This document shows, piece after piece, positions 1 to 7,653 of a stretch of 64,000 bases of DNA; positions within the stretch are counted from its first letter, which is position 1; each line of letters opens with the position of its first letter. The DNA comes from Mesorhizobium sp. AR07 (GTDB lineage Bacteria; Pseudomonadota; Alphaproteobacteria; Rhizobiales; Rhizobiaceae). The stretch is taken from assembly GCF_024746815.1 (NCBI RefSeq), contig NZ_CP080525.1:5202501-5266500 (forward strand). The letters are read 5' to 3'. A program made the translations under genes and the position numbers. A model generated the notes under the pieces. The model saw only the letters and a list, made by a program, of their open reading frames with translations. It was not told where the DNA came from and did no database searches.

Positions 1-118
1 TATCGATGAGGTTCATCGCGCCCTTGATGATGCCGTTGGTCTCGAGAAAGTCCTCGTCGCACTGGGCGATGATGTCGACAATGGCATTGCCGATGCAAAG
101 CACGTCATAATCCGGCAT
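1..118 (-). CDS. Adenosine kinase-like PfkB sugar kinase, N-terminal fragment
   Basis: The reverse strand opens with an ATG whose complement lies at 116-118 and reads 39 codons into the left edge. The peptide begins MPDYDVLCIGNAIVDII, the N-terminal strand-turn-strand of PfkB/ribokinase-family carbohydrate kinases, and resembles the adenosine kinases of rhizobia, which phosphorylate adenosine with ATP to AMP for purine salvage in the cytoplasm. Only the nucleoside-binding lobe start is present; catalytic residues lie outside the window. It diverges from the EamA gene; the 279-base gap between them holds no further gene that I can support. The family is fairly clear; the exact substrate is inferred. 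Confidence 0.7.
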   Translation of the reverse strand, partial: MPDYDVLCIGNAIVDIIAQCDEDFLETNGIIKGAMNLID

Positions 119-397
119 CAATGTCTCCGCCAAAAACCCGAGCCGGCTTCTTGCCATGCCCGGGCGGGTCTACAGCATGACTCCGAAAATTGGCAACCGA
201 TTTCCTGTCGTTGCCGGCGTGGCGGCGATGACCATCCCTTGTCGAGGAAGGCGCGGAGCCGCGGTTCCTGCAAATCAGGGTACTCCTATTGCCATCCGCA
301 ACGAGGCGCTATGACAATTCGACCGTGGCCGAAGCATTTCATCGCGGCGCCCCTTACAAGCCTGATCAGCCGATTGCGTTTCGAAGGCGCTCCAACC

Positions 398-1300
398 ATG
401 CCTGCCAAAAACGACATGACGACCGACCTGACGCTGCTCGCCGTGCTGGCGGTGCTTTGGGGCGCTTCCTATACCTTCATCAAGATCGGCGTCGAGACGA
501 TCCCGCCGGTCACGTTCATTGCCGCCCGCACCCTGATCGCGGGTGGCATCCTCTTCGCCATCATCCGCTGGCGCGGGCTCGCCATGCCGAGCGATGCGGC
601 AAGCTGGCGCCGCTTCGCCTTCCAGGCATGCCTCAACAGCGTCGTGCCGTTCACCCTGATCGCCGCGGCCGAGCGTTCGGTCGATGCCGGCCTCGCCACT
701 ATCCTCAACGCGACCTCGCCGATCTTCACCTTCCTGTTGACCGCCCTCGTCACCCGCCACGAGCCGGTCACATTGCGCAAACTGATCGGCGTTGGCGCCG
801 GCATTACCGGCATCTGTCTCATCATCGGCACCGAGGCGCTGGGTGGTCTCGGTCACGAACTCTGGGCGCAGTTGGCAATCGTCGCGGCGACGGTCTGCTA
901 TGCCGGTGCCGCGATTTTCGGCCGTGGCTTCAAGGGCCTCGATCCGATGCTTCCGGCCGCCGGTTCGATGCTGTGCGGCGCCGTCATCCTCGTGCCGCTC
1001 AGCCTTGTGTTCGACCAGCCATGGACGCTGGCGCCGTCGAGGGTGTCGATCCTGGCCTTGCTCGGTCTGTCGGTGTTTTCGACCGCGCTGGCCTTCGTCA
1101 TCTATTTCCGCCTCATCCACACGCTGGGCTCGGTCGGCACCACCTCGCAAGCCTATCTGCGGGTGCCGATCGGCGTCGGCATCGGCGCCGTCTTCCTTGG
1201 TGAAAGCCTTGGTTCGACCGCATGGCTTGGCATGGCGTTTGTTGTCGCCGGCGTCGCGGCGATGACCATCCCGGTGCGAAAGCCGGCACTCGCCCGATAG
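398..1300 (+). CDS. EamA/RhaT-family (DMT) transporter
   Basis: A 300-residue, very hydrophobic protein with about ten predicted transmembrane helices in two EamA repeats. The first repeat begins WGASYTFIKIGVETIPP and the second begins around residue 150. Members of this drug/metabolite transporter superfamily export amino acids, metabolites or toxic compounds across the inner membrane; the substrate cannot be told from sequence. The frame stays open upstream to 239, but that extension is basic and non-hydrophobic, so I start at the ATG at 398; an ATG at 416 is the alternative. It stands alone, followed by a palindromic repeat element. A second, more distant EamA protein lies at 19076-19999. 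Confidence 0.85.
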   Translation: MPAKNDMTTDLTLLAVLAVLWGASYTFIKIGVETIPPVTFIAARTLIAGGILFAIIRWRGLAMPSDAASWRRFAFQACLNSVVPFTLIAAAERSVDAGLATILNATSPIFTFLLTALVTRHEPVTLRKLIGVGAGITGICLIIGTEALGGLGHELWAQLAIVAATVCYAGAAIFGRGFKGLDPMLPAAGSMLCGAVILVPLSLVFDQPWTLAPSRVSILALLGLSVFSTALAFVIYFRLIHTLGSVGTTSQAYLRVPIGVGIGAVFLGESLGSTAWLGMAFVVAGVAAMTIPVRKPALAR

Positions 1301-1372
1301 ACAGGGCAATCGCTTCGGACCGGTGACCGTTTCCAATTTATGGGGAGATCACCAATTGTGGAAGTTCGCGCC

Positions 1373-1543
1373 GCCCCTCATTGCCCTGCCGGGCATTTCT
1401 CCCCGTATAGTGACGGGGAGAAAGAAGCTGACCGCAACGCTGGCGCCCTTTCTTCAGCACTGACAATTGGCGAAACCGGCGATGACAGCGCCCCTCTCCC
1501 CGTCACTATACGGGGGGAGGATGCCGGCAGGCAGGTGAGGGGC
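1373..1543. repeat. Palindromic intergenic repeat, family A, copy 1
   Basis: The 380-base gap 1301-1680 has no convincing gene; most of it is this element. It starts with GCCCCTCATTGCCCTGCCGG and ends with the near-complement (CCGGCAGGCAGGTGAGGGGC). Each arm carries an inner hairpin built on CCCCGTATAGTGACGGGG or its complement, and the middle is variable. Related copies lie at 8483, 16733, 21703 and 52505. It resembles the REP/RIME-like intergenic elements of rhizobia; that assignment is inference. An open frame across it (1340-1684) has no protein-like features. Confidence 0.85.
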
Positions 1544-1680
1544 AGCGCTAGCGCTTGGAAAGTTGGGGCGAGTTTCAAACCTGAAGCGATTGCTCTGGCC
1601 CAAGAGCAGTCCGCGCTTGTGGCAGGCGGGCGCGTCGCCTATCTCCGGGTCGATTTGATCGACGTGAGGTTGGAAGCATC

Positions 1681-2391
1681 GTGATCTCTGACGCCGCCCG
1701 CGCCGCCGCCGGCCAGTTGTTCTCGCCCGAGTTCCGTTCTGTGTTCATCAAGACGCTGGGCCTGACCTTGCTGGCGCTGGTGGCCTTGTGGTTTGGGCTG
1801 ACCAGCCTTGTCGAGTGGCTGGCCCTGCCGTGGCTCCACACGCTGTTGCCTGGCATGCCGTCCTGGGCCGGCTGGCTGGGCGGCATCATTGCCGCCATCG
1901 CTCTGGCGTTCGGGATGGCGCTGCTCATCGCGCCGGTGACGGCGATCGTCGCCGGCCTGTTCCTCGACGATGTCGCCGACGTGGTCGAACGCACCGACTA
2001 TCCCGGCGATCCGGCAGGACACGCCATGCCGGCGCTGCGGTCGCTGGTGCTGTCGATGCGATTCCTCGGCGTCGTCATCCTTGGCAACATCGTCGCCCTG
2101 CTGCTTCTCTTGGTGCCGGGCGTCAACATCGCCGCCTTCTTCATCGTCAACGGCTATCTGCTCGGCCGCGAGTTCTTCGAATTCGCCGCTATGCGCTTTC
2201 GCCCGGAAGAAGAGGCCAGGGCCTTGCGCAGGCACTATGCCGGCACGGTGTTCCTCGCCGGGCTGGTCATATCGGTCTTCCTCGCCGTGCCGTTGCTCAA
2301 CCTGGTGACACCGCTGTTCGCCGCCGCCATGATGGTGCATCTGCATAAGGCGATATCGGCACGGGAAGCGGTACGCGTCTCGCGGAACTAA
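1681..2391 (+). CDS. EI24/CysZ-like integral membrane protein
   Basis: A 236-residue protein starting at GTG with GGAAG eight bases upstream. It has four to six hydrophobic segments (about residues 20-45, 60-95, 125-150 and 190-215) and the EI24 family pattern: a central pair of re-entrant helices and the stretch FFIVNGYLLGREFFEFAAMR. Characterised relatives (CysZ) move sulfate inward, but rhizobial EI24 proteins are mostly unstudied, so sulfate is only a possibility. It converges on the hydroxyproline dehydratase gene with 7 bases between stops. No cys genes are nearby. Confidence 0.75.
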   Translation: MISDAARAAAGQLFSPEFRSVFIKTLGLTLLALVALWFGLTSLVEWLALPWLHTLLPGMPSWAGWLGGIIAAIALAFGMALLIAPVTAIVAGLFLDDVADVVERTDYPGDPAGHAMPALRSLVLSMRFLGVVILGNIVALLLLLVPGVNIAAFFIVNGYLLGREFFEFAAMRFRPEEEARALRRHYAGTVFLAGLVISVFLAVPLLNLVTPLFAAAMMVHLHKAISAREAVRVSRN

Positions 2392-2398
2392 ACTCTGT

Positions 2399-3394
2399 TC
2401 AGTGCAGCAGGAACCCGCGCCCTAGCTCATCATCGGCTTCGACGATGAATTCCGACCGCCCGGAATAGTAGGCGCGGCCGCCGACGCGGGCGATGATGGC
2501 CTCGTGTGGGCCAGCCTTCGCCGTCCTCACAACGGCGCCGGAAAAGCGCGAGCCGGCGATGCTCTCGAATGTGCGCGTCTGCCCGATGGCGATCTCGCCC
2601 TTGGCATGCATGGCGGCCAGCCGGGCGGTGACCCCGGAGCCGGTCGGCGAGCGGTCGACCTCGGCTTCGGCGAAGACACAGATGTTCTTCGTCGCGTTGC
2701 CGGCTCCATCGCCGCCATCGGTCAGGATGGTGCCGTAGAGAAAGGCAAGATCGGCATGGTCGGGATGTGACAGCGGAAAGTCAGCCTTGAGCCTGTTCGT
2801 CAGTGCCGTCGCCGCATCGACGAAATCGCGCACCCGGTCGCGGCCGAACTCAAGCCCGAACTGATGGCAGTCGGCGAGTGCGTAGAAGGCGCCGCCATAG
2901 GCGATGTCGAAGCCGATCGTGCCATGGCCCTCCAATTCGATCGTCTGGCCGCCGGCGAACAGGAATGCCGGTACGCTTTCGAACGACACCGCTCCGGCCT
3001 TGCCGTCACGCACCTCCACCGAGGCTACGACCAATCCGCACGGCGCCTCGATGTTGACGGTCGTCACCGGCTCGCGTTTCGCCACCAGCCCTTCATCGAC
3101 GGCGTAGCGGCCGAGCGCGACGATGGCGTGGCCGCACATGGTCGAATAGCCCTCATTGTGCATGAACAGCACGGCGAGGTCGGCGCCGGGCAGGGCGGGT
3201 TCGACCAGCAAGGCGCCGTACATGTCGTAATGGCCGCGCGGCTCGAACATCAGGATCTTGCGCAAATGATCGAGATGGTCACGCACATAGGCGCGCTTTT
3301 CCAGGATGGTACCCTTCGGAATCCTGGGATAGCCGCCGGTGACGATCCTGAGCGGCTCGCCGCCCGTATGCATGTCGACGACGGTCAGCGTCAT
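2399..3394 (-). CDS. Trans-3-hydroxy-L-proline dehydratase (proline racemase family)
   Basis: A 331-residue member of the proline racemase superfamily. Racemases and 4-hydroxyproline epimerases use two catalytic cysteines. Here the first is present (Cys87 in STMCGHA) but the second position is Thr251 (DRSPTGSG). The Cys/Thr pair is the hallmark of trans-3-hydroxy-L-proline dehydratase (EC 4.2.1.77), which removes water from 3-hydroxyproline to give delta-1-pyrroline-2-carboxylate. It lies 12 bases downstream of the PEP-mutase-like gene and is probably co-transcribed. No pyrroline-2-carboxylate reductase is visible in the window. The assignment rests on the Thr, which I checked in the DNA. Confidence 0.85.
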   Translation of the reverse strand: MTLTVVDMHTGGEPLRIVTGGYPRIPKGTILEKRAYVRDHLDHLRKILMFEPRGHYDMYGALLVEPALPGADLAVLFMHNEGYSTMCGHAIVALGRYAVDEGLVAKREPVTTVNIEAPCGLVVASVEVRDGKAGAVSFESVPAFLFAGGQTIELEGHGTIGFDIAYGGAFYALADCHQFGLEFGRDRVRDFVDAATALTNRLKADFPLSHPDHADLAFLYGTILTDGGDGAGNATKNICVFAEAEVDRSPTGSGVTARLAAMHAKGEIAIGQTRTFESIAGSRFSGAVVRTAKAGPHEAIIARVGGRAYYSGRSEFIVEADDELGRGFLLH

Positions 3395-3406
3395 GCGACG
3401 GCCCCT

Positions 3407-4210
3407 TTAAGCTGAAGATTTGGCAAACAGCGCCTGCAATTTGCCGAACGGCATGGCGGCGCGGGTAAAGCCGAACGTGCCGTCCTGCTGGATTTCGCGC
3501 GCCGCCGTCTCCAGCATGCCATAGGCGAAATTGGTCAGCCACGGTCCGAGCGAGATGCGTTTGACGCCGGCCATGGCGAGATCGGCGACGGTGAAGCCAG
3601 GCCTCGCCATCACATTGACCGGCTTGCCGACCGCCGAGCAGATCGTGCGCACCATCTCGACGTCGCCGATGCCTGGCGCATAGAGCACGTCGGCGCCGGC
3701 CTTCTCGAACGCCTGCAGCCGCTTGATGGTGTCGTCGAGGTCGGACTTGCCCCACAGGAAATTCTCGGCCCGCGCCGTGAAGACGAAATCGCGCTTGAGC
3801 GCCCGCGCTGCCTCGACGGCCGCCGCGACGCGCTCGACAGCGTGCGCAAAATCATAGATCGGCTTGTCCGGATCGCCAGTGTGATCCTCGATCGAGCAGC
3901 CGGCAAGGCCGGCTGCTTCCGCGGCGAAAATGGTTTCGGCGGCCTGTTCGGCACTGTCGCCCTTGCCTTTCTCGAGATCGGCCGAGACCGGCAGGGTGGT
4001 CGCCGCCGTCATCTCGCGGCAATGATGGATCATCGCCTCGAAGGTCACCGCGCCGTCCGGCAGGCCGCGCGAAAAGGCAAAGCCGGCGCTGGTCGTCGCC
4101 AGCGCCTTGAAGCCGAACGATCCCAGCAGCTTCGTCGTGCCGACATCCCAGGGATTGGGCATGACGAAGGTCGAGGCATGCAGGTCGCGAAAGATCTTGC
4201 CCTTGTCCAT
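3407..4210 (-). CDS. Isocitrate lyase / PEP mutase superfamily protein
   Basis: A 267-residue single-domain TIM-barrel protein. It has the features of the PEP mutase/isocitrate lyase superfamily: an early PNPWDVG loop, the Mg-binding strand CSIEDHTGD, VFTARAENF, and a C-terminal SLGPW. Superfamily members break or form C-C or P-C bonds in 2-hydroxy acids (methylisocitrate, oxaloacetate, phosphonopyruvate). The cysteine loop typical of true isocitrate lyases (KKCGH) is absent, so glyoxylate-cycle activity is unlikely and the substrate is open. It is the first gene of a two-gene unit with the hydroxyproline dehydratase. The start ATG follows GGGGGAACTACC. Confidence 0.75.
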   Translation of the reverse strand: MDKGKIFRDLHASTFVMPNPWDVGTTKLLGSFGFKALATTSAGFAFSRGLPDGAVTFEAMIHHCREMTAATTLPVSADLEKGKGDSAEQAAETIFAAEAAGLAGCSIEDHTGDPDKPIYDFAHAVERVAAAVEAARALKRDFVFTARAENFLWGKSDLDDTIKRLQAFEKAGADVLYAPGIGDVEMVRTICSAVGKPVNVMARPGFTVADLAMAGVKRISLGPWLTNFAYGMLETAAREIQQDGTFGFTRAAMPFGKLQALFAKSSA

Positions 4211-4290
4211 GGTAGTTCCCCCATCCTGTGCGGTGTGCTGGAGCGGATTTTAGCCTGCCCGCCTTGCCCGGGCAAACGAATGCGATTGGT

Positions 4291-5145
4291 TCAGAAGCGT
4301 TTGGCGTTCTCTCCTGCCAACTTGTCCAGCGCGTCGGAATCCTTGGCGTAGCGCGACGCCTTCGTGTCCCAGCGATAGGCAACGGAAATCTCTTGCGACG
4401 AAGCCACGGGCGGCGTGTCGTCGCAGCTTTCACCGTTGGGCATCGTGGCATCGGTCACCGTCACCTTGATGGCGGCAAAGGGCTGGCCGTCGGCGATGGT
4501 CTGGAAAGACACGTCCTGCTTGCGGCTGTAGGCGCACAGGTTTTCATCGAACGTATAGATCATGTCGATCAGTTCGAATTTGTCGTCGCGGACCATGATC
4601 AGCGGCGTGATCACATAGTTCTGGCTCGAATTGAAATGCGAGCTCATGACTATGAGGACGTCATCGTTCTTGCCAACGGAAAGCTTGCCGGGCTCGCGAA
4701 AAGAGGTGCTGCGGTCGTTGGCGACATTGACCGCGTCGAGCAGTTTCGGCTTGCCGGTGATGTCGTAGAGCGCCAACACCGCGTAGCCTTCTGCGCTGTC
4801 AGGAGAGTCGCCGAGATCGAACAGCATGGTCAGCCGGTCCTTGCCGCCGGCCTTGATGGCAAGCACCGAGGCACTGGAAAAGCCTGTGGTCTCGGGTGGC
4901 GAACCGCCGCTGTCCGGCCCCTCGATGTGGCGCATCTCGATCGGCAATCCACCCCTGTAGAAGCCGTCCTTGTCCGCGGCGAGATCTGGGATCACCATCT
5001 TGGCCAGGTCGAGATAGGTGAAATCCTTGAGGCCTGGCAGCGCGCTGCCGAGGTCCGGGAAGCTGACGGCTTGCGCGCCGGCTGTAGTCCAGAGAAACGG
5101 CAGCAGGATCAAGGCGAGGAAGAAGCGAAGCAGGGTGGGTTTCAT
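4291..5145 (-). CDS. Secreted protein of unknown function
   Basis: A 284-residue protein with a clear Sec signal peptide: MKPTLLRFF, a hydrophobic core, then TTAGAQA with likely cleavage after residue 24-26. The mature part is polar and mixed alpha/beta with no membrane segment. Two cysteines (in ENLCAYSRK and NGESCDDTPP) could form a periplasmic disulfide. I do not recognise the family. It is transcribed toward the PEP-mutase gene with an 80-base gap, and lies 70 bases downstream of the HAD phosphatase gene, so it could be read through from dut. No lipobox is present. Confidence 0.6.
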   Translation of the reverse strand: MKPTLLRFFLALILLPFLWTTAGAQAVSFPDLGSALPGLKDFTYLDLAKMVIPDLAADKDGFYRGGLPIEMRHIEGPDSGGSPPETTGFSSASVLAIKAGGKDRLTMLFDLGDSPDSAEGYAVLALYDITGKPKLLDAVNVANDRSTSFREPGKLSVGKNDDVLIVMSSHFNSSQNYVITPLIMVRDDKFELIDMIYTFDENLCAYSRKQDVSFQTIADGQPFAAIKVTVTDATMPNGESCDDTPPVASSQEISVAYRWDTKASRYAKDSDALDKLAGENAKRF

Positions 5146-5215
5146 GCGTGGCCCCGAGTTGGCGGCGCCAAGCTAGCACGGACAATCGAGGCGTACAGGC
5201 GAGTTGAAGATTAGA

Positions 5216-5878
5216 TCAGTGGATTGGCACCAGCCCGGCCAGTTCGCGCATGTCGTCGAACAGGATACCGCCGGCCTGGATCAGGCCGTCGCGGTCGGAA
5301 TAGGGGTCGCCATGATAGGAAAACACCCGCATGCCGGCGGCGATGCCGGCTTGCGTGCCGGCAACGCTGTCCTCGATGACGATGCAGTCGGCGGGCGCGA
5401 AGCCCATTGTCTTCGCCGCATGCAGGAACAGGTCGGGGAACGGCTTGCCGCGCCCGACCATGGTCGAACTGAACATCGCATGTTCGAACAGCGGCAACAG
5501 CCCGGTCTGGCCAAGCGTGATGTGCATCTTCGACACCCGGGCCGAGGTGGCGACGCAATAGGCGATGCCGGCCGCACGCACGGCTTCGACAAACTCGCGG
5601 ACATAGGGGATCGCCTCGACCCCGTGGGCGAACAGGTCCGGCAGGCCGGCATTCCAGCGGTCGACGAAATCGGCGCCGAGCCTGACGCTCGTCTTTTCTT
5701 CGATCTCTTTCTGCACCGACGCCATGCTGCGGCCGGAGAAATTCTTGCGGCAATATTCGAAGCTCGTCGGATATCCGGCAGCACTTAGCCATTCCGCAAG
5801 GCGTCGATTGGCGAGGTTCTCCGTATCGACCAGAATCCCGTCGCAGTCGAAGATAACGAGTTTTGGCAGTTCAGACAT
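5216..5878 (-). CDS. HAD-superfamily hydrolase (beta-phosphoglucomutase-like)
   Basis: A 220-residue HAD phosphatase. Motif I is FDCDGILVDTE with nucleophile Asp11 and acid/base Asp13, motif II is ATSA, motif III the Lys of GKPFPD, and motif IV IEDSVAG. The alpha-helical cap between motifs I and II places it in the subfamily with beta-phosphoglucomutase and small sugar-phosphate phosphatases. It probably removes phosphate from a soluble sugar phosphate or nucleotide. Its ATG overlaps the dut stop codon (ATGA at 5875-5878), so translation is probably coupled to dUTPase, which makes a house-cleaning role on nucleotides plausible but unproven. Confidence 0.85.
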   Translation of the reverse strand: MSELPKLVIFDCDGILVDTENLANRRLAEWLSAAGYPTSFEYCRKNFSGRSMASVQKEIEEKTSVRLGADFVDRWNAGLPDLFAHGVEAIPYVREFVEAVRAAGIAYCVATSARVSKMHITLGQTGLLPLFEHAMFSSTMVGRGKPFPDLFLHAAKTMGFAPADCIVIEDSVAGTQAGIAAGMRVFSYHGDPYSDRDGLIQAGGILFDDMRELAGLVPIH

Positions 5879-6363
5879 CAGGCGGTGCCGGTCGATCCGA
5901 ACCCGCCCGAACCGCGCGCCGTGCCACCGGCCAGACTGCGTTCCTCCACGGCAGCCTGCGTCGCCGCCGCGAAAACGATCTGGGCGATGCGCATGCCGCG
6001 CGTCACGGCGAAATCCTCGTCGCCGAGATTGATCAGCAGCACCTTCACCTCGCCGCGATAGTCGCTGTCGACAGTGCCGGGCGTGTTGAGAACGGTCAGC
6101 CCGTGCTTGAAGGCGAGACCGGAGCGCGGCCGCACCTGGCCTTCCATGCCTCCGGGAATTTCCACGATCAGCCCGGTCGGCACCAAAGCGCGTTTTCCCG
6201 GTAGGATCAGCAGCGGTCGGTCATCCGGCACCGCGGCACGCAGATCCATGCCGGCCGCACCGGTGCTTTCATAGGCAGGGAGGGGAAGTCCTTCACCATG
6301 CGGCAACCTGACGAAGCCGACGGTCGGACCGATGACGGAGGGAGTTTGAAGGGCTGCGCGCAT
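5878..6363 (-). CDS. dut: Deoxyuridine 5'-triphosphate nucleotidohydrolase (dUTPase)
   Basis: This 161-residue protein has all five motifs of trimeric dUTPases: AAGMDLRA, the P-loop-like PRSGLAFKHG, the substrate pocket LNTPGTVDSDYRGE, IAQIVFA, and the C-terminal arm RGSGGFGSTG. The enzyme hydrolyses dUTP to dUMP and pyrophosphate, keeping uracil out of DNA and feeding thymidylate synthesis. Length is normal for the family. It heads a two-gene unit with the HAD phosphatase. In many rhizobia dut follows coaBC, but here 435 bases without a gene lie upstream. Confidence 0.97.
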   Translation of the reverse strand: MRAALQTPSVIGPTVGFVRLPHGEGLPLPAYESTGAAGMDLRAAVPDDRPLLILPGKRALVPTGLIVEIPGGMEGQVRPRSGLAFKHGLTVLNTPGTVDSDYRGEVKVLLINLGDEDFAVTRGMRIAQIVFAAATQAAVEERSLAGGTARGSGGFGSTGTA

Positions 6364-6535
6364 AAAATCGATCCTATCGGCGCGAACGGCGATTCGGTCA
6401 ACTCGACCGCAATGCTATCAACGTCTTTCTTTCGGGCATCACTGTGACCGAGTTCCTTCGCGGAAGGTCGGCGGTCGTTGCCAGAAGGACCGCACGCCTT
6501 GGCGATTAGCGAAAAACGCCCATCACTTCGTCATC

Positions 6536-6710
6536 CACGGGCCGAGCAAGGAGCGTAGCGACGCAGCGCAGACCCGAGAATCCATGCCGCGACTCAGACG
6601 CTTCGCCACGGTACAAAATTCTGCTCCGCTGCACACTTCGCTAAGGTCGCGGCATGGATCCCAGGGTCTCCGCAGCCGCTTCGCGACTGCTACGCCCTAG
6701 GATGACGAAG
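6536..6710. repeat. 175-bp intergenic element with perfect 11-bp terminal inverted repeats (family C)
   Basis: The gap 6364-6798 (435 bases) holds no gene. This element is bounded by CTTCGTCATCC (6536-6546) and its exact complement GGATGACGAAG (6700-6710). Further inside, ATCCATGCCGCGAC (6580 onward) pairs with GTCGCGGCATGGAT, so the whole could fold into a long imperfect hairpin. It has no coding frame. It looks like a small non-autonomous palindromic element; no second copy was noticed in the window. Confidence 0.8.
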
Positions 6711-6798
6711 TTGGGGAGGCTTCGGCCAATTGCGAACATCTAAGATCAGATCCTGTCTGCCAACAGGCCTCTAACCCGGCAGATCCCAGGCGCCGCGA

Positions 6799-7269
6799 CT
6801 ACCGCAGTTCCATCGGAACCACGGTCGTCTCCTTGATCTCCTCCATCACGAAGGAGGCGGAAACGTCCGACAGCGCCACCTTGGCGATAAGCCGCTGGTA
6901 GAGCCGGTCATAGGCCTTCACGTCGGCGACGCGGGCACGCAAGACATAGTCGAGGTCGCCCGACATGCGATAGACGCCGGTGATCTCGGGAAAACCGGTC
7001 ACCGCCGCCCGGAATTTCTGCAGCCAGTCCGGGTCGTGGTTGGACGTTCGGATCAGGATGAACACCGAGAGGCCAAGCCCGAGCTTTTCGGCATCGACCA
7101 GCGCCACCCGGCCGGTGATGACGCCATCCTCCTCTAGCCGCTTCACCCGGCGCCAGCAGGCATTGCGCGACAAGGCCACCCGTTCCGACAGCTGGTCTAC
7201 CGACAGTGTGCCGTCACGTTGCAATTCGGTCAGCAATTTTCGGTCGATTTCATCGATTTCCAGCGTCAT
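6799..7269 (-). CDS. Lrp/AsnC-family transcriptional regulator
   Basis: A 156-residue regulator with the Lrp layout. An N-terminal winged HTH begins EIDEIDRKLLTELQRDG, with recognition helix around SRNACWRRVKRLEEDG. A C-terminal RAM domain carries the GDLDYVLRARV core for effector binding and oligomerisation. Such proteins respond to amino acids and often control amino-acid transport or breakdown genes. I start at ATG 7269; an in-frame ATG at 7287 would add six residues, but they would be encoded by a dyad that looks like an operator. The gene diverges from the DUF6356/amidotransferase pair. The target is unknown. Confidence 0.9.
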   Translation of the reverse strand: MTLEIDEIDRKLLTELQRDGTLSVDQLSERVALSRNACWRRVKRLEEDGVITGRVALVDAEKLGLGLSVFILIRTSNHDPDWLQKFRAAVTGFPEITGVYRMSGDLDYVLRARVADVKAYDRLYQRLIAKVALSDVSASFVMEEIKETTVVPMELR

Positions 7270-7270
7270 G

Positions 7271-7286
7271 TGGGATGATTGTCCCA
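7271..7286. promoter_or_regulatory. Dyad at the Lrp start, candidate autoregulatory operator
   Basis: TGGGA and TCCCA flank a 6-base centre (TGATTG), ending two bases from the chosen Lrp start. Lrp-family proteins commonly bind short dyads and repress their own genes, so this is a plausible operator. The divergent genes start about 100 bases away and could share it. Confidence 0.4.
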
Positions 7287-7383
7287 TGAGATGGCCAAAT
7301 ACAAGGACATTTTGAGACCGATGAACCGGCGAAGCGTGTCAGGATACTCACATCAGAACGTCAAGCGCTGAAGGGGAACCAGC

Positions 7384-7638
7384 ATGTCGTCACGGCTCGC
7401 AAGAATCTTCACCTCTCATCCGGCCAAGGTCGGCGAGACCTATTTCGGTCATATGGGTTTTGCCGCCTGGTTCTCGTCGCGGCTGCTTATGGCGGCTTGT
7501 GCCGCGCTCGTTCACGCTTTCTTGCCATTTCTGTTTGAGACTACCGCCAGCCGAATCGTTCGCGAGCTTTACGAGCGGACGCACAACAGAGGCTCGCACG
7601 TGACAAAGGAGCCGGTGGCTCTGATGGATCGTGCCTAG
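7384..7638 (+). CDS. DUF6356 family small membrane protein
   Basis: An 84-residue protein with the conserved block HPAKVGETYFGHMGFAAWFS, then a hydrophobic helix (about residues 30-50) and FLFETTAS. This matches DUF6356, a family of small alphaproteobacterial proteins that I know only as uncharacterised capsule-like/membrane-associated proteins. The start ATG has GAAGGGGAACC upstream. It ends 15 bases before the class II glutamine amidotransferase and is probably co-transcribed. The function is not known. Confidence 0.75.
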   Translation: MSSRLARIFTSHPAKVGETYFGHMGFAAWFSSRLLMAACAALVHAFLPFLFETTASRIVRELYERTHNRGSHVTKEPVALMDRA

Positions 7639-7653
7639 AGGACGACAGAAGCG

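Noticed and set aside
1340..1684. 114-codon frame between the EamA and EI24 genes
   Set aside because: Most of it is a palindromic repeat element and it overlaps the EI24 start; no protein features.
2399..3394. 4-hydroxyproline epimerase or proline racemase
   Set aside because: The second catalytic Cys is Thr251, which fits the dehydratase branch instead.
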